A stretch of 64,000 nucleotides of DNA from DATAUD01 sp036268455. Lineage in GTDB: Bacteria; Verrucomicrobiota; Verrucomicrobiia; Limisphaerales; Palsa-1400. The DNA lies in NCBI GenBank assembly GCA_036268455.1, contig DATAUD010000062.1, positions 75,467 to 139,466 of the forward strand, written 5' to 3'. Made by a program: the position numbers and the translations under genes. Below the pieces are notes generated by a model. That model worked only from the letters and a program-made list of their open reading frames with translations. It was not told the origin of the DNA and ran no database searches. This document shows positions 1 to 8,803 of the stretch, piece by piece (positions within the stretch are counted from its first letter, which is position 1; the number at the start of each line of letters is the position of its first letter).

Positions 1-2
1 CC

Positions 3-1346
3 CTCGTCCCGAACAGCAAATTGCTGGATTGCCCGCCGCACGACATCGACATCAAAAAATGTCTGGAAATCGCGCGCGATTACGATCACGTCATCATCAA
101 CACTTCCACGCCGTCTCTGAAAAACGACTCCAAAGTCGCCGCGGCGATCAAAGAGCAAAGGCCCGACACCAAAATCGGTTTTGTGGGAGCGCACGCGGCG
201 GTCTTGCCGACGGAAACTTTGAAGGCCTCCACGGCGATTGACTGGGTGGGGCGGAAGGAATTTGATTTCACCTGCAAAGAAGTGGCGGAAGGCCGGCCGC
301 TTTCGCAGATCGACGGCCTCTCGTATCGCACGCCGGAGGGCAAAATTGTCCACAACAAGGAACGGGAGATGATTTCCAACATGGATACGCTTCCGTGGGT
401 CGTCGATACTTATAAGCGCGACCTCGAGATCGAGAAGTATTTTATCGGCTACCTGTTGCACCCTTACCTGAGCCTTTACACCGGGCGCGGTTGCCCGGCC
501 CAATGCACGTTTTGTCTGTGGCCCCAAACGATCGGCGGGCACAAATACCGGGTTCGTTCGCCGGAAAACGTCGCTGGGGAAATGGCGCGCGCGAAAAAGA
601 TTTTCCCCCAGGTCCAGGAATTTTTCTTCGATGACGATACGTTCACGGCGAATTTGCCGCGCGCCCGCGAAATCGCGAAGAAGCTGGCCCCGTTGGGTTT
701 GACATGGTCGTGCAACAGCCGCGCGAACCTCGATTACGACACCATCAAATCTTTCAAGGATTCCGGGCTGCGCCTGTTTCTGGTCGGTTACGAAAGCGGC
801 AACCAGGAAATCCTCAACCGGATCAAAAAAGGAATTCAGTTGGAGGAAGCGCGCCGCTTCACCAAGGCCTGCCACAAAGCGGGCGTGGTCATTCATGGCA
901 CTTTCATCCTCGGCCTGCCCGTCGAAACAAGGGATACCATCGAACAGACGATTCGTTACGCGATGGATTTGGACGTCTTCAGCATCCAGGTTTCACTCGC
1001 TGCGCCGTATCCTGGAACGGAACTGTTCGATATGGCGCGGCAAAACGGATGGTTTTCCAATAAAGACAAGACGGACATCGTCCACAACGACGGTTTCCAA
1101 CAAAGTTCGCTGGAATATCCTGGTTTGAACAAAGACGAAATTTTCGAGGCGGTGGACCGCTTTTACCGCGCCTATTATCTTCGTCCCAAGCCGATTTTGC
1201 GGATCATCAAAACAATGCTCGAGGACAAGGACATTTTCGTCCGTCGTTGCCGCGAGGGTTTTGAATTCTTCAAGAGCCTGCGCCAGCGGAAAGTCGATTT
1301 GGCGGCGTCGCGCGCCGTCCAATCCGCCGCTCCGGTCGCGGCCTGA
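3..1346 (+). CDS. hpnJ: Hopanoid-associated B12-binding radical SAM protein HpnJ (5' end outside window)
   Basis: Radical SAM enzyme of the cobalamin-binding type. In the family, HpnJ acts on the polar head of extended hopanoids, and in Burkholderia it is needed for the cyclitol-ether head group. The frame is open to the window edge, so the N-terminus is missing and the TTG near position 21 is not a real start. The visible part begins inside the B12-binding domain. The radical SAM cluster motif is the family-typical CTFCLWPQT (CxxxCxxC formed with the preceding GCPAQC), at about residues 165-176 of the visible part. The TIM-barrel continues with FFFDDDTF and the GTFILGLP strand. The C-terminal tail is alanine-rich. 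No other hopanoid gene is visible, so the rest of an hpn cluster would lie to the left. Confidence 0.9.
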   Translation, partial: LVPNSKLLDCPPHDIDIKKCLEIARDYDHVIINTSTPSLKNDSKVAAAIKEQRPDTKIGFVGAHAAVLPTETLKASTAIDWVGRKEFDFTCKEVAEGRPLSQIDGLSYRTPEGKIVHNKEREMISNMDTLPWVVDTYKRDLEIEKYFIGYLLHPYLSLYTGRGCPAQCTFCLWPQTIGGHKYRVRSPENVAGEMARAKKIFPQVQEFFFDDDTFTANLPRAREIAKKLAPLGLTWSCNSRANLDYDTIKSFKDSGLRLFLVGYESGNQEILNRIKKGIQLEEARRFTKACHKAGVVIHGTFILGLPVETRDTIEQTIRYAMDLDVFSIQVSLAAPYPGTELFDMARQNGWFSNKDKTDIVHNDGFQQSSLEYPGLNKDEIFEAVDRFYRAYYLRPKPILRIIKTMLEDKDIFVRRCREGFEFFKSLRQRKVDLAASRAVQSAAPVAA

Positions 1347-1429
1347 AATCGCTATTTTAACAGTTTGCGGAAGAAAAAATCCATGTTAGGCTGTGGTCAC
1401 GGTCCCCAAACGAGAACTGTTAAACATAT

Positions 1430-1747
1430 ATGATTATGAAGAAAATCCTTGGAGCGATTATTGTCACGGCGTTTGTCGCCACGTTCGTTACTTCGATCCG
1501 CGCGGCGGACGAACAAACCATCAAGGGCGACGCCCTCTGCACCAAATGCGAGCTGCACGAAACCGCCAAATGCAGCACTGCCATCCGCACCGCTGACGGC
1601 ACGGTCTATTACGCGGACAACAACGATGTCGCAAAGGCGTTCCACAAGAACATTTGCCATGGGCCTGAAAAAGTGGTCGCAACCGGAGTTGTCAAAGACA
1701 AGGACGGCAAGAAGACCATTGTCCTCAGCAAAATTGACGCCCAATAA
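1430..1747 (+). CDS. Small secreted cysteine-containing protein (DUF6370-like)
   Basis: A 105-residue exported protein with an N-terminal signal peptide: MIMKK, a hydrophobic stretch, and an Ala-Ala cleavage region near residue 25. The mature part has a CTKCELHETAKC cysteine cluster, then YYADNNDVAKAFH-NIC and a VVATGVVKDKDGKK strand. This pattern resembles the DUF6370 family of small periplasmic proteins of unknown role. The paired cysteines could bind a metal or form disulfides, which is inference. An in-frame ATG six bases downstream (1436) is an equally good start. It is followed after 9 bases by the PilT-like gene, but no functional link is evident. Confidence 0.7.
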   Translation: MIMKKILGAIIVTAFVATFVTSIRAADEQTIKGDALCTKCELHETAKCSTAIRTADGTVYYADNNDVAKAFHKNICHGPEKVVATGVVKDKDGKKTIVLSKIDAQ

Positions 1748-1756
1748 TTTCGCGGT

Positions 1757-2938
1757 TTGAATCTGCGCGATCTTATCTCCCTCGCCAAAAGCGAGGGAGC
1801 AAGCGACCTGCACATCGAACCGGGCCTGGCGCCGATGCTGCGGGTGCGAAGCAACCTCCGGTCCGCCGGCGAAGCTGTCACCGGCGAACTAAGTCTCGAG
1901 TGGGCGCGGCAGATGATTGGCCCGGATCATTGGCCGCATTTTGAACAACGCCGCTCCTTCGATCTTTCCCGCAACATGGAGGGAGTGCGCTGCCGCATCA
2001 ATATTTTCCACACTTCGCGCGGCATTGGGTTTGCCATCCGGCTTTTGCCCGCTTTTCAACCGACAATCGAATCGTTGAATCTGCTCCCGGACCTCAAAAA
2101 TCTTGTCAATCATCCGAACGGGCTGGTGCTCATCAGCGGTCCGACTGGCTGCGGCAAAACGACAACTCTGGCCGCTCTGATACAAACCATCAATCTGACC
2201 GAGGCGCGCCACATCGTTACGATTGAGAATCCGATTGAATTCACCTTTCGTCCGCGCAAGGCCTTTATTCGCCAGCGCGAAGTGGGCCGCGACACGCCGA
2301 GTTTCGAGCAGGCGTTGCTCGACAGCCTGCGGGAAGACCCGGACGTTCTCATGGTCGGCGAAATGCGCGATCCCGAAACGATGCGCCTGACTCTCGCCGC
2401 GGCGGAGACTGGCCACCTGGTTTTGGCAACGGTCCACTCCTCCAATTGCGCGGAAGCCTTGCAACGCGTCGTCGGGGCGTTCCCGCCGGAAATTCAAAAC
2501 AACGTCGCCGCACAGTTGGCGGATTGCCTGATCGGCGCGGTCTCGCAACGGCTGCAATTCCGTCCTTCACTGGGCATGTGCGTGCCGGAATGCGAAGTCC
2601 TGATGGCGACGCTGCCGATAAAGAATTACATCCGGACGCGGGAATTTTTCAAAATCATCTCCACGCTTGAAACCGGCGCCGCGGATGGGATGTGGACCTT
2701 TCAACGTTACCGGACGTGGCTGGACAAGCGCGCAAATTTCCATACCGCCTCGCGCGATCCAGAAATCGAAAGCGACGAACCCGTCGCCATGCCCGCTGCG
2801 CCCGTTTCCCCCTTGTCTCGCACCATTCCCCACCCCACAGCGTCACGTCCCGCCGCCCCCCGTCCAAGCACGCCGGATTCCGGCCGCATCGAAATCGAAG
2901 AAACCGAAATTTTCGACAAGATTCTCAAACGGCCTTAA
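1757..2938 (+). CDS. PilT-type retraction ATPase
   Basis: Hexameric secretion-family ATPase of the PilT subgroup, which powers type IV pilus retraction at the inner membrane. The N-terminal domain opens with SEGASDLHIEPG, the PilT signature. The core has a Walker A GPTGCGKTTT near residue 133, an Asp box with IENPIEF, a Walker B-type LREDPDVLMVGEMRD, and the His box ATVHSS. The C-terminus from about residue 335 is a Pro/Ala/Ser-rich tail not typical of PilT. The start is TTG. No pilus structural genes are nearby, but a protein with a prepilin N-terminus lies at 19052. Retraction rather than assembly is inferred from PilT-like spacing. Confidence 0.85.
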   Translation: MNLRDLISLAKSEGASDLHIEPGLAPMLRVRSNLRSAGEAVTGELSLEWARQMIGPDHWPHFEQRRSFDLSRNMEGVRCRINIFHTSRGIGFAIRLLPAFQPTIESLNLLPDLKNLVNHPNGLVLISGPTGCGKTTTLAALIQTINLTEARHIVTIENPIEFTFRPRKAFIRQREVGRDTPSFEQALLDSLREDPDVLMVGEMRDPETMRLTLAAAETGHLVLATVHSSNCAEALQRVVGAFPPEIQNNVAAQLADCLIGAVSQRLQFRPSLGMCVPECEVLMATLPIKNYIRTREFFKIISTLETGAADGMWTFQRYRTWLDKRANFHTASRDPEIESDEPVAMPAAPVSPLSRTIPHPTASRPAAPRPSTPDSGRIEIEETEIFDKILKRP

Positions 2939-3002
2939 ACTCCAGTTCTCAATTTTCTTTTATTTTTCTCTGCGCGAGACTTTTGCCGTGTCAACTGCAT
3001 CG

Positions 3003-3947
3003 TTACCTAAGAAAGATCGCCTTCGTTTTCTCGGTAACGACGTCCAGGTTTTCCAGCAGCTTGTCCCAATCCACCTTGAGGCCAGTCGCGGCGGTCGCGG
3101 GAGGTAAAGTTGATCCCTCCAACGCGTGCAATTCCACCAACTTTGCCGAAACTTTTGCGTCTGAAATAAATTCGTAAAGTTTCTCGGCCGCATCGGGATG
3201 CGGGCAATTGCGAACAACTGCGACTGTATTTGGAATGAACAACGTTTCATCGGTCGTGGGCAGCGCCGCAACCGGAAACCCCTCGCGCCGCGCCCCGGCG
3301 ATGTCGTCGGAATCCGTAAACCCCCACCACGCCTCGCCGCGCGAAACCATTTTGACGACGACCGAATTGCCATCGACCAAAAACGGCTGGTTCGCCGCCA
3401 GCGCGCGACACCAATTTTCCCACTTCTCCGGCCCCCAATACTGGCGCAAGGCGTGGAAATGCGTCGCTGTCGTGCCAAATAGCGGATACGCCAGCGCTAC
3501 CTTGCCGCGCCAGATTTCGTTCGTCGCGTCGCTAAACGTCCGCGGCGGATTTGCCATCGCAATCACATTCGTGTTGATGACAATGCGGCGCGTGCGATAG
3601 CCCAGATGCGTCCAGGCGTTGGTTTCGCGGAAAACGCCTTTGGCCGCCAACTGGCGGGTGCGGAATTCCTCGTTGTTCCAGAAAACGTCGCACTGCGGAT
3701 TGGAGCGTTCCGTCAACAATCTGTTTACCAGGCCAACTGTTTTGACGGCCTCGCTGTCGTAAACGGCGCGGACCTGAATGCCCGTTTCCTTTTCAAATTC
3801 ATTGAGGATAGGCTCGGCAAAGACTTCGTCCTGCGAGGTATAAACGACGACAACGGGCGTCTCGCTTTTCCCGCAGCCAGCCAGGATAAAAGCGACGGCA
3901 AGGGCCAGTGCGCTTAGTTTTGACAGATTTGGAAAGTTCTTTTTCAT
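3003..3947 (-). CDS. Iron-type ABC transporter substrate-binding lipoprotein
   Basis: Family 1 extracellular solute-binding protein resembling ferric-ion binding proteins (FbpA/FutA type). A lipoprotein signal (LAGC lipobox near residue 25) anchors it to a membrane. The mature N-terminus VVVVYTSQDEVFAEPILNEFEKETGI is typical: strand, then helix. The segment CDVFWNNEEF and the later GDSDDIAGARREG-like region (reads TDSDDIAGA) follow the fold. Length (314) is normal. It lies one base downstream of the TauE/SafE permease gene, so the two are probably cotranscribed. No ABC permease or ATPase is nearby, so this is an orphan binding protein. Its ligand is not certain. Confidence 0.8.
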   Translation of the reverse strand: MKKNFPNLSKLSALALAVAFILAGCGKSETPVVVVYTSQDEVFAEPILNEFEKETGIQVRAVYDSEAVKTVGLVNRLLTERSNPQCDVFWNNEEFRTRQLAAKGVFRETNAWTHLGYRTRRIVINTNVIAMANPPRTFSDATNEIWRGKVALAYPLFGTTATHFHALRQYWGPEKWENWCRALAANQPFLVDGNSVVVKMVSRGEAWWGFTDSDDIAGARREGFPVAALPTTDETLFIPNTVAVVRNCPHPDAAEKLYEFISDAKVSAKLVELHALEGSTLPPATAATGLKVDWDKLLENLDVVTEKTKAIFLR

Positions 3948-3948
3948 T

Positions 3949-4686
3949 TTAAGTCAAACATGCCTGAATCACGAGGACAGCGCCGATCACAATCAGCCCG
4001 GCGTAAACGTATCGGAAAAAACCGTCCCCGCGCAGCCGATGATTGAGCGCGCGCCCGATCATAATTGCCGCAAACACAACCGGGAGCGAAAACAGAAAAT
4101 ATCGCGTCACGGCGGGCACCCAAAGGCCCACCGCAACGTAGCCGATCAGCCCGACCAGACTCGCCAACAGGAAATAACCTTGGAGAGTCGCGCGAAAGCG
4201 TTGCGGCGACCATCGGCGAAGCGAGCCATACACCGCCAGGGGTGGCCCGTTCATGCCATAAGCTCCTCCAAGGATTCCGGAGCAAAACCCGGAGCCGAGG
4301 AGCCACACTGGATGGTCTTTCTCGAGATGCAACGTCTTTTTGGCCGTCAGCGAGTATATCGAAAAACCGGCGATGATAATTCCGAGAATCATCTTTACCA
4401 CGTGACCGTTGGCGCGTGTGAGCAGCAGCAGCCCCAGCGGAATTCCAAACAAGGATGAAACGACCAGCCAAGCCGCGCTTCGCATTTCGATCTTCCGCCA
4501 ATCCTGCGCGACAATCACTCCCGCGACCATTACCGAAATGAGCACCGCCAGCGGCGCGGCGACTTTGACCGGAATGCGCAACGCCAGCAGCGGAACGGCA
4601 ACCAGCGCCTCGCCGAATCCCAACGCCGACCGAATCAGTGTCGCGACGAAAACAACCAACAGCACATGAATGGTAATAAGGTCCAT
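3949..4686 (-). CDS. TauE/SafE-family sulfite/anion permease
   Basis: Integral membrane protein of the TauE/SafE (4-toluene sulfonate uptake/sulfite exporter) family, 245 residues, about eight hydrophobic segments. The repeated family element is seen as LIRSALGFGEALVAVPLL in the first half and SGILGGAYGMNGPPLAVYGSL in the second. The substrate cannot be read from sequence: sulfite, sulfoacetate and other organic anions are known in the family. It is followed directly by an iron-type binding lipoprotein. About 150 bases with no recognisable gene separate it from the oxidoreductase gene upstream on the same strand. Confidence 0.85.
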   Translation of the reverse strand: MDLITIHVLLVVFVATLIRSALGFGEALVAVPLLALRIPVKVAAPLAVLISVMVAGVIVAQDWRKIEMRSAAWLVVSSLFGIPLGLLLLTRANGHVVKMILGIIIAGFSIYSLTAKKTLHLEKDHPVWLLGSGFCSGILGGAYGMNGPPLAVYGSLRRWSPQRFRATLQGYFLLASLVGLIGYVAVGLWVPAVTRYFLFSLPVVFAAIMIGRALNHRLRGDGFFRYVYAGLIVIGAVLVIQACLT

Positions 4687-4839
4687 CGTTACTCCGGGTT
4701 TCGATCACTCTTGATTGCCATATCGCTCTTCATCCGGCTTGATTGGAGCACATTCAGAGCGGAAAGAAAATCCAACCGTTGGAGTTTCGGGCGCTTTTTT
4801 GAAGAAATCCGAAATAAAACTCCAATGGAATGAAATTTT

Positions 4840-5952
4840 TTATGCAAAGCGCCCGGGCGCATATGCCTCCGCGGGAATCTCCGGCTTGCGGCCGAGAAGC
4901 ATGTCGGCCAGCAAACGCCCCGTGCCGAGCGAAGTTGTGATGCCAAGCCCTTCGTGTCCGGTGGCGAGCCAAATGCGGTTATGCGCGATGCTCGGGCCAA
5001 TCAGTGGAAGTTTATCCGGCGTCGTTGCGCGATGGCCCGTCCAGACGCGGCCGTCGGAAATCTTTTCGAGCGACGGCATGTATTCGGCCGCGCGCGCCAG
5101 CATGCGGTTCAAAATTTCATGATCCACTTCCGTTCCGGCCGCGTCAAATTGCCGGGAGGAACCGATCAACAGTTGCCCCGAACGGCGCGGCTGAATGTTA
5201 AACGCGACGGAGTCCTTGTTGATCGAATGAGCGCTTTTGAGATAACCCAACTCCACAATCTGTTGGTGAACGAAGCCGGGATGAGGGTCCGTGATGACAA
5301 GGTGGCCCTTGCGCTTGCGCACAGGAACTCCCGGCATCAACTCGGGCGACCACGGGCCCGCCGCGTTCACGCTGCGTCCCGCGCTGATGCGCGATCCATC
5401 GACCAACGTCACACCGCCTTCCGGCAGGAATTCTTTTACGGTGCAGTTGGGCCGAAATTCGGATCCGCGCCGAAGCGCTTCGTCCATAAAAAACCGCGCG
5501 GCGCACGGAGGAAAAAGGACGCCATCGTCCACGACGCGCAATCCACCGGCCAGGCCGGGCCGCAGATTCGGCTCCGCGCGGCGCGCGCCTTCGCCATCAA
5601 GAAGTTCCACGCGGATTTGCCGGTCAGCGAAATATTGCGCCTTGCGGCGCGCCTCGGCCATTTCCTCGTCGTCCGCCGCCACCCACAATGTTCCGCACAC
5701 TTCGTATTCGACATCGTCGGGAAGCTCGTCGCGCGCTTGCAGCCACAATCGGCGCGAATACTCTGTCAACGCAAACTGCGCCGGCGAATCGTCCATCAGC
5801 ACGATATGCCCCATCCCGGCGGACGTTGTCCCGCCCGCGAGAACGCCGCGATCCAGGACCAGCGTCTTAAGCCCGCCCCTCACGCATTCCGCCGCGCACG
5901 CCGCGCCAATAATTCCCGCGCCGGCGATAATGACGTCAAAAGTCTCGCTCAC
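4840..5952 (-). CDS. FAD-dependent D-amino acid/D-hydroxyproline oxidoreductase
   Basis: DAO-family flavoenzyme of 370 residues. A GAGIIG dinucleotide-binding motif sits at residues 11-16, followed by the ADP-ribose acidic strand LVLDRG and the family-typical GGTTSAGMGHI loop. The C-terminus carries ATGHEGLGITTSLGTGRLLADML. The GTG start at 5952 is chosen because homologous N-termini begin at this point and because it overlaps the stop of the GH127 gene (GTGA); the longer reading frame upstream is not supported. With an epimerase, a DHDPS-family deaminase and a GH127 enzyme next door, the likely substrate is cis-4-hydroxy-D-proline, giving pyrroline-4-hydroxy-2-carboxylate. That assignment rests on context; the fold assignment is firm. 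Confidence 0.82.
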   Translation of the reverse strand: MSETFDVIIAGAGIIGAACAAECVRGGLKTLVLDRGVLAGGTTSAGMGHIVLMDDSPAQFALTEYSRRLWLQARDELPDDVEYEVCGTLWVAADDEEMAEARRKAQYFADRQIRVELLDGEGARRAEPNLRPGLAGGLRVVDDGVLFPPCAARFFMDEALRRGSEFRPNCTVKEFLPEGGVTLVDGSRISAGRSVNAAGPWSPELMPGVPVRKRKGHLVITDPHPGFVHQQIVELGYLKSAHSINKDSVAFNIQPRRSGQLLIGSSRQFDAAGTEVDHEILNRMLARAAEYMPSLEKISDGRVWTGHRATTPDKLPLIGPSIAHNRIWLATGHEGLGITTSLGTGRLLADMLLGRKPEIPAEAYAPGRFA

Positions 5953-7805
5953 GGCGAAATTATGTCCCAATACACTTCGTAATTGCGCCGATAAATTTTG
6001 TAGAACGGCTGCAAAAGCATTGTCTGCGGCTCTTCCTTCCCAGGAACGCGAAACGTGAATCCAACGAAGCCCGCGGTTTCGTTGGCCAGCGGCCGCAATG
6101 CGCTCAACCACGCTCCCGCCTCGCTCACAATTTCCGGATGCGGCGCTTTCGGGTCGATGGCCGCCGCCAACACCAGCGGGCCGTCGAGAATCGCCACCCG
6201 ATTCGGGTTATCCGCGAATCCTTCCTCGTGCAATTCAAAAGGCATCGTGATCTCGATTTGATCGCCATTCTTCCATTGGCGCTTGATCGCCACGTAAGTG
6301 CCCGGTTCGCTGGCGTCCACTTTCTCGCGGTTGACGGTGATCTCAAAACCGTGACGCGCCCAGCCCGGATGCCGCACTTTAATTTCCAATTCCACCGGCG
6401 CGTTGTAACAATTCAGCGTCAGCCGGCTTTGCTCTCCTTCTGGAAAATCGGTGTCCTGCCGCACTTTGAGCTTCTTCTCCTTCCAGTCCAATTCCGAGCC
6501 GATGAATTCGTTGACGTAAAGCTGGCTCTCGTTGTGAAAATAAATGCTGTCGCCGTACTTGCTGTGGTTCTCCACACCGGTGCCGGTGCAGCACCAGAAA
6601 TCGTCGTCGGGCGTGTTGAAGCGCTTGCGCGACCCGGCCCGCAACGGCACGTAATAGCACATCATCCCGGTCTCCGGATTTTGCGAGGCCAGAATGTGAT
6701 TGCACAGCGCGCGCTCGTAATAATCGGCATACTCCGGCCGCGGGTCCCAACAAAACAAATGCCGCGTCAGCTTGAGCATATTGTAGCTGTTGCACGTCTC
6801 GGTCGTGTTTGATCCCATGTGCGAAAGGCTGTTGGTCGGCGTGAACATTTCCCCGTCGCTGTCGCCTCCGATGACGTAACTGCGATGGCGCACAACCGTC
6901 TCCCAGAAGTTGCTCGCGCCCGCCGCCAATTTCTCGTCTCCCGTCAATTCGTATTGACGCGCCAGCCCGATGAATTTCGGTATCTGTGTGTTCGCGTGCA
7001 GCCCCGTCAATTTGTCCTGCCCCGCCTCCAGCGGGTCAATCACGCGGTGATGATTGAAACGCAGCGACATCTCCAAATACTTTTTCTCGCCGGTCAGGCC
7101 GTAGAGATTGGCCAGCGCTTCGTTCATCCCGCCCTGCTCCGTCTGGAGCATCGCCTGCATCTGCTCATCCGTGAGCCGCGAATTGCGCGCCACCACCCAA
7201 TCGCCAAACTTTCGAGCCATATCGAGCGCCTGCCCAGCATGGCAATCCACATACACGTCCTCCAATCCCGCAAGGATTTTGTGAAGCGTGTAATACGGCG
7301 CCCACACGGGCTTGCGTTGCTCAACCCGCTCGATGAAAGTTTCGGGAAACGCGCTCAAGTATCCCCCGCCCAACTTATCCTGGCATTCACCCAGCGCCCG
7401 CATCACCACCTGTGCCTTCTCACTGTAGCGCCCGTCGCCGGTCGCGGCATACATTTGCGCGCACGCCGACATGTAATGGCCCACAAAATGTCCCCGCAAT
7501 TCGCAAGTCGGAGATTCCCATCCGCCCAACGGCTCGGCATGAGAAGGCAACCCGGCGTTGACGCGGAAATTGCGCACCAACCGATCGGTGTCAAGCGAAA
7601 GCAAATAAGCGCCGTCCAAATCCATCGCGTGGAGGAATGGGCCGTTCGACAATCGCACTTCCTGAAGCGGAAACGCCCAAACCTTCAGCTTGCCCGCCGG
7701 CTCAACTTTATCCCGCGTGTAGCCGAGGGCCAAAGAATCCGCGGGACTCGTGGAAACCGCAGCCAGAAAAGCCAGCAAAGACATTGATGGAAGCCCGAAG
7801 TTCAT
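5949..7805 (-). CDS. GH127 (DUF1680) beta-L-arabinofuranosidase, exported
   Basis: Glycoside hydrolase of family GH127 (618 residues, (alpha/alpha)6 barrel plus beta domains). The founding member HypBA1 of Bifidobacterium longum releases L-arabinose from arabinosyl-hydroxyproline of plant extensins, using a zinc-bound cysteine nucleophile. The matching residues are visible: acidic Glu319 (GGDSDGEMF), the E-T-C metal triad at Glu336/Cys338, and the Cys405-Cys406 pair (DDFWCCTGTGVE). The N-terminus has a short hydrophobic stretch that probably acts as a signal peptide. The gene is the first of a two-gene minus operon, coupled by GTGA overlap to the FAD oxidoreductase, and divergent from hydroxyproline catabolic genes. 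DUF1680 proteins vary in specificity, so arabinofuranose is likely but not certain. Confidence 0.87.
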   Translation of the reverse strand: MNFGLPSMSLLAFLAAVSTSPADSLALGYTRDKVEPAGKLKVWAFPLQEVRLSNGPFLHAMDLDGAYLLSLDTDRLVRNFRVNAGLPSHAEPLGGWESPTCELRGHFVGHYMSACAQMYAATGDGRYSEKAQVVMRALGECQDKLGGGYLSAFPETFIERVEQRKPVWAPYYTLHKILAGLEDVYVDCHAGQALDMARKFGDWVVARNSRLTDEQMQAMLQTEQGGMNEALANLYGLTGEKKYLEMSLRFNHHRVIDPLEAGQDKLTGLHANTQIPKFIGLARQYELTGDEKLAAGASNFWETVVRHRSYVIGGDSDGEMFTPTNSLSHMGSNTTETCNSYNMLKLTRHLFCWDPRPEYADYYERALCNHILASQNPETGMMCYYVPLRAGSRKRFNTPDDDFWCCTGTGVENHSKYGDSIYFHNESQLYVNEFIGSELDWKEKKLKVRQDTDFPEGEQSRLTLNCYNAPVELEIKVRHPGWARHGFEITVNREKVDASEPGTYVAIKRQWKNGDQIEITMPFELHEEGFADNPNRVAILDGPLVLAAAIDPKAPHPEIVSEAGAWLSALRPLANETAGFVGFTFRVPGKEEPQTMLLQPFYKIYRRNYEVYWDIISP

Positions 7806-7845
7806 GCGTAATTACTTTAGACTCCTTATTAACTGAAGCATTCGC

Positions 7846-7864
7846 TTTGTAAAGCCTTTACAAA
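7846..7864. promoter_or_regulatory. Perfect 19-bp palindrome in divergent promoter region (operator candidate)
   Basis: TTTGTAAAGCCTTTACAAA: two perfect 9-base arms around a single central base. It sits in the 77-bp gap between the divergent GH127 and DHDPS-family genes. The size and AT-rich outer arms fit a dimeric repressor of the LacI or GntR type, one site controlling both operons. No regulator gene is encoded beside it, so the protein would be elsewhere. The palindrome is seen directly; its role is inferred. Confidence 0.6.
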
Positions 7865-7882
7865 AAAGACCATTTCGGGAAC

Positions 7883-8803
7883 ATGGTCGAAAATTTAATG
7901 AGCACGAGCGAGCCATTTTGGCAGGGTGTTTTTCCGGCGATCACCACCCAACTCAAGAGCGATTACTCCATTGACTTGGAGGCGACGGCTCGTCACGCGG
8001 AGGTTTTGATCGAGTCTGGCGTGGCTGGGCTTATTTTCCTCGGCTCGCTCGGCGAAAATCAGGCCATGCGCCGGGAGGAAAAACGCGCCGTCATTGAGTC
8101 CATGGTCAAAGCGGTCAATGGCCGCGTGCCCGTCCTTAGTGGCGTTGCCGAAAGCAGCACCGAAGAGGCGTGCATCTATGTGCGTGATGTCGAGAAGTTG
8201 GGCGCGAATGGGGTCATGGTGATGCCGGCCATGTTATATAAAGGGGATGAACGCGAAACGCTCGCGCATTTCCGGACCGTGGCCCAGGCGAGCGGACTTC
8301 CGATGATGATTTATAACAATCCAATCAGTTACGCGAATGACGTGACGCCGGAAATGCTCGAACAACTCGCGGACCAGAAAAATTTTATCGCGTTGAAGGA
8401 AAGCTCCGGCGATGTGCGCCGCATTACCGATGTGCGCAATAAAGTGGGCAATCGTTACGCGATTTTCACCGGTGTAGATGACCTCGCTTTGGAGGCTTCC
8501 ATTTTAGGCATAGACGGATGGGTGGCCGGTAGCGGCATCGCGTTTCCGCGAGAGAACCAGCATTTCTGGCAATTGACTCGTGATGGAAAGTGGGACGCGG
8601 CCCGCGCCTTCTATCGGTGGTTCACGCCATTACTCCACTTAGACACCAGCACAAAATTCGTTCAATACATCAAGCTGGCGGTCCAGGAATGCGGCTTGGG
8701 GGTGGAATGGGTCCGCCCGCCGCGATTGCCCCTGGCCGGCGCGGAACGGGAGCGAATCCTCAAGATCATCCATCGCGGCATCGCCACCAGGCCGGCAATA
8801 TGA
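7883..8803 (+). CDS. DHDPS-family aldolase/deaminase, probable pyrroline-hydroxycarboxylate deaminase
   Basis: Class I Schiff-base enzyme of the DapA/N-acetylneuraminate lyase superfamily, 306 residues. The GSLGEN loop sits near residue 54, Tyr144 lies in MMIYNNPISY, and the Schiff-base lysine is Lys172 in FIALKESSGD. In hydroxyproline catabolism a member of this family deaminates and dehydrates pyrroline-4-hydroxy-2-carboxylate to 2-oxoglutarate semialdehyde. That role fits here because the gene overlaps the epimerase gene by ATGA and faces the FAD oxidoreductase gene. True dihydrodipicolinate synthase is less likely in this setting. An alternative ATG at 7898 is in frame. Confidence 0.85.
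   Translation: MVENLMSTSEPFWQGVFPAITTQLKSDYSIDLEATARHAEVLIESGVAGLIFLGSLGENQAMRREEKRAVIESMVKAVNGRVPVLSGVAESSTEEACIYVRDVEKLGANGVMVMPAMLYKGDERETLAHFRTVAQASGLPMMIYNNPISYANDVTPEMLEQLADQKNFIALKESSGDVRRITDVRNKVGNRYAIFTGVDDLALEASILGIDGWVAGSGIAFPRENQHFWQLTRDGKWDAARAFYRWFTPLLHLDTSTKFVQYIKLAVQECGLGVEWVRPPRLPLAGAERERILKIIHRGIATRPAI

Noticed and set aside
4789..4854. Inverted repeat GGGCGCTTT ... AAAGCGCCC at the end of the FAD oxidoreductase gene, possible terminator
   Set aside because: The loop is near 50 bases and one arm is inside coding sequence, so it is not a convincing intrinsic terminator.
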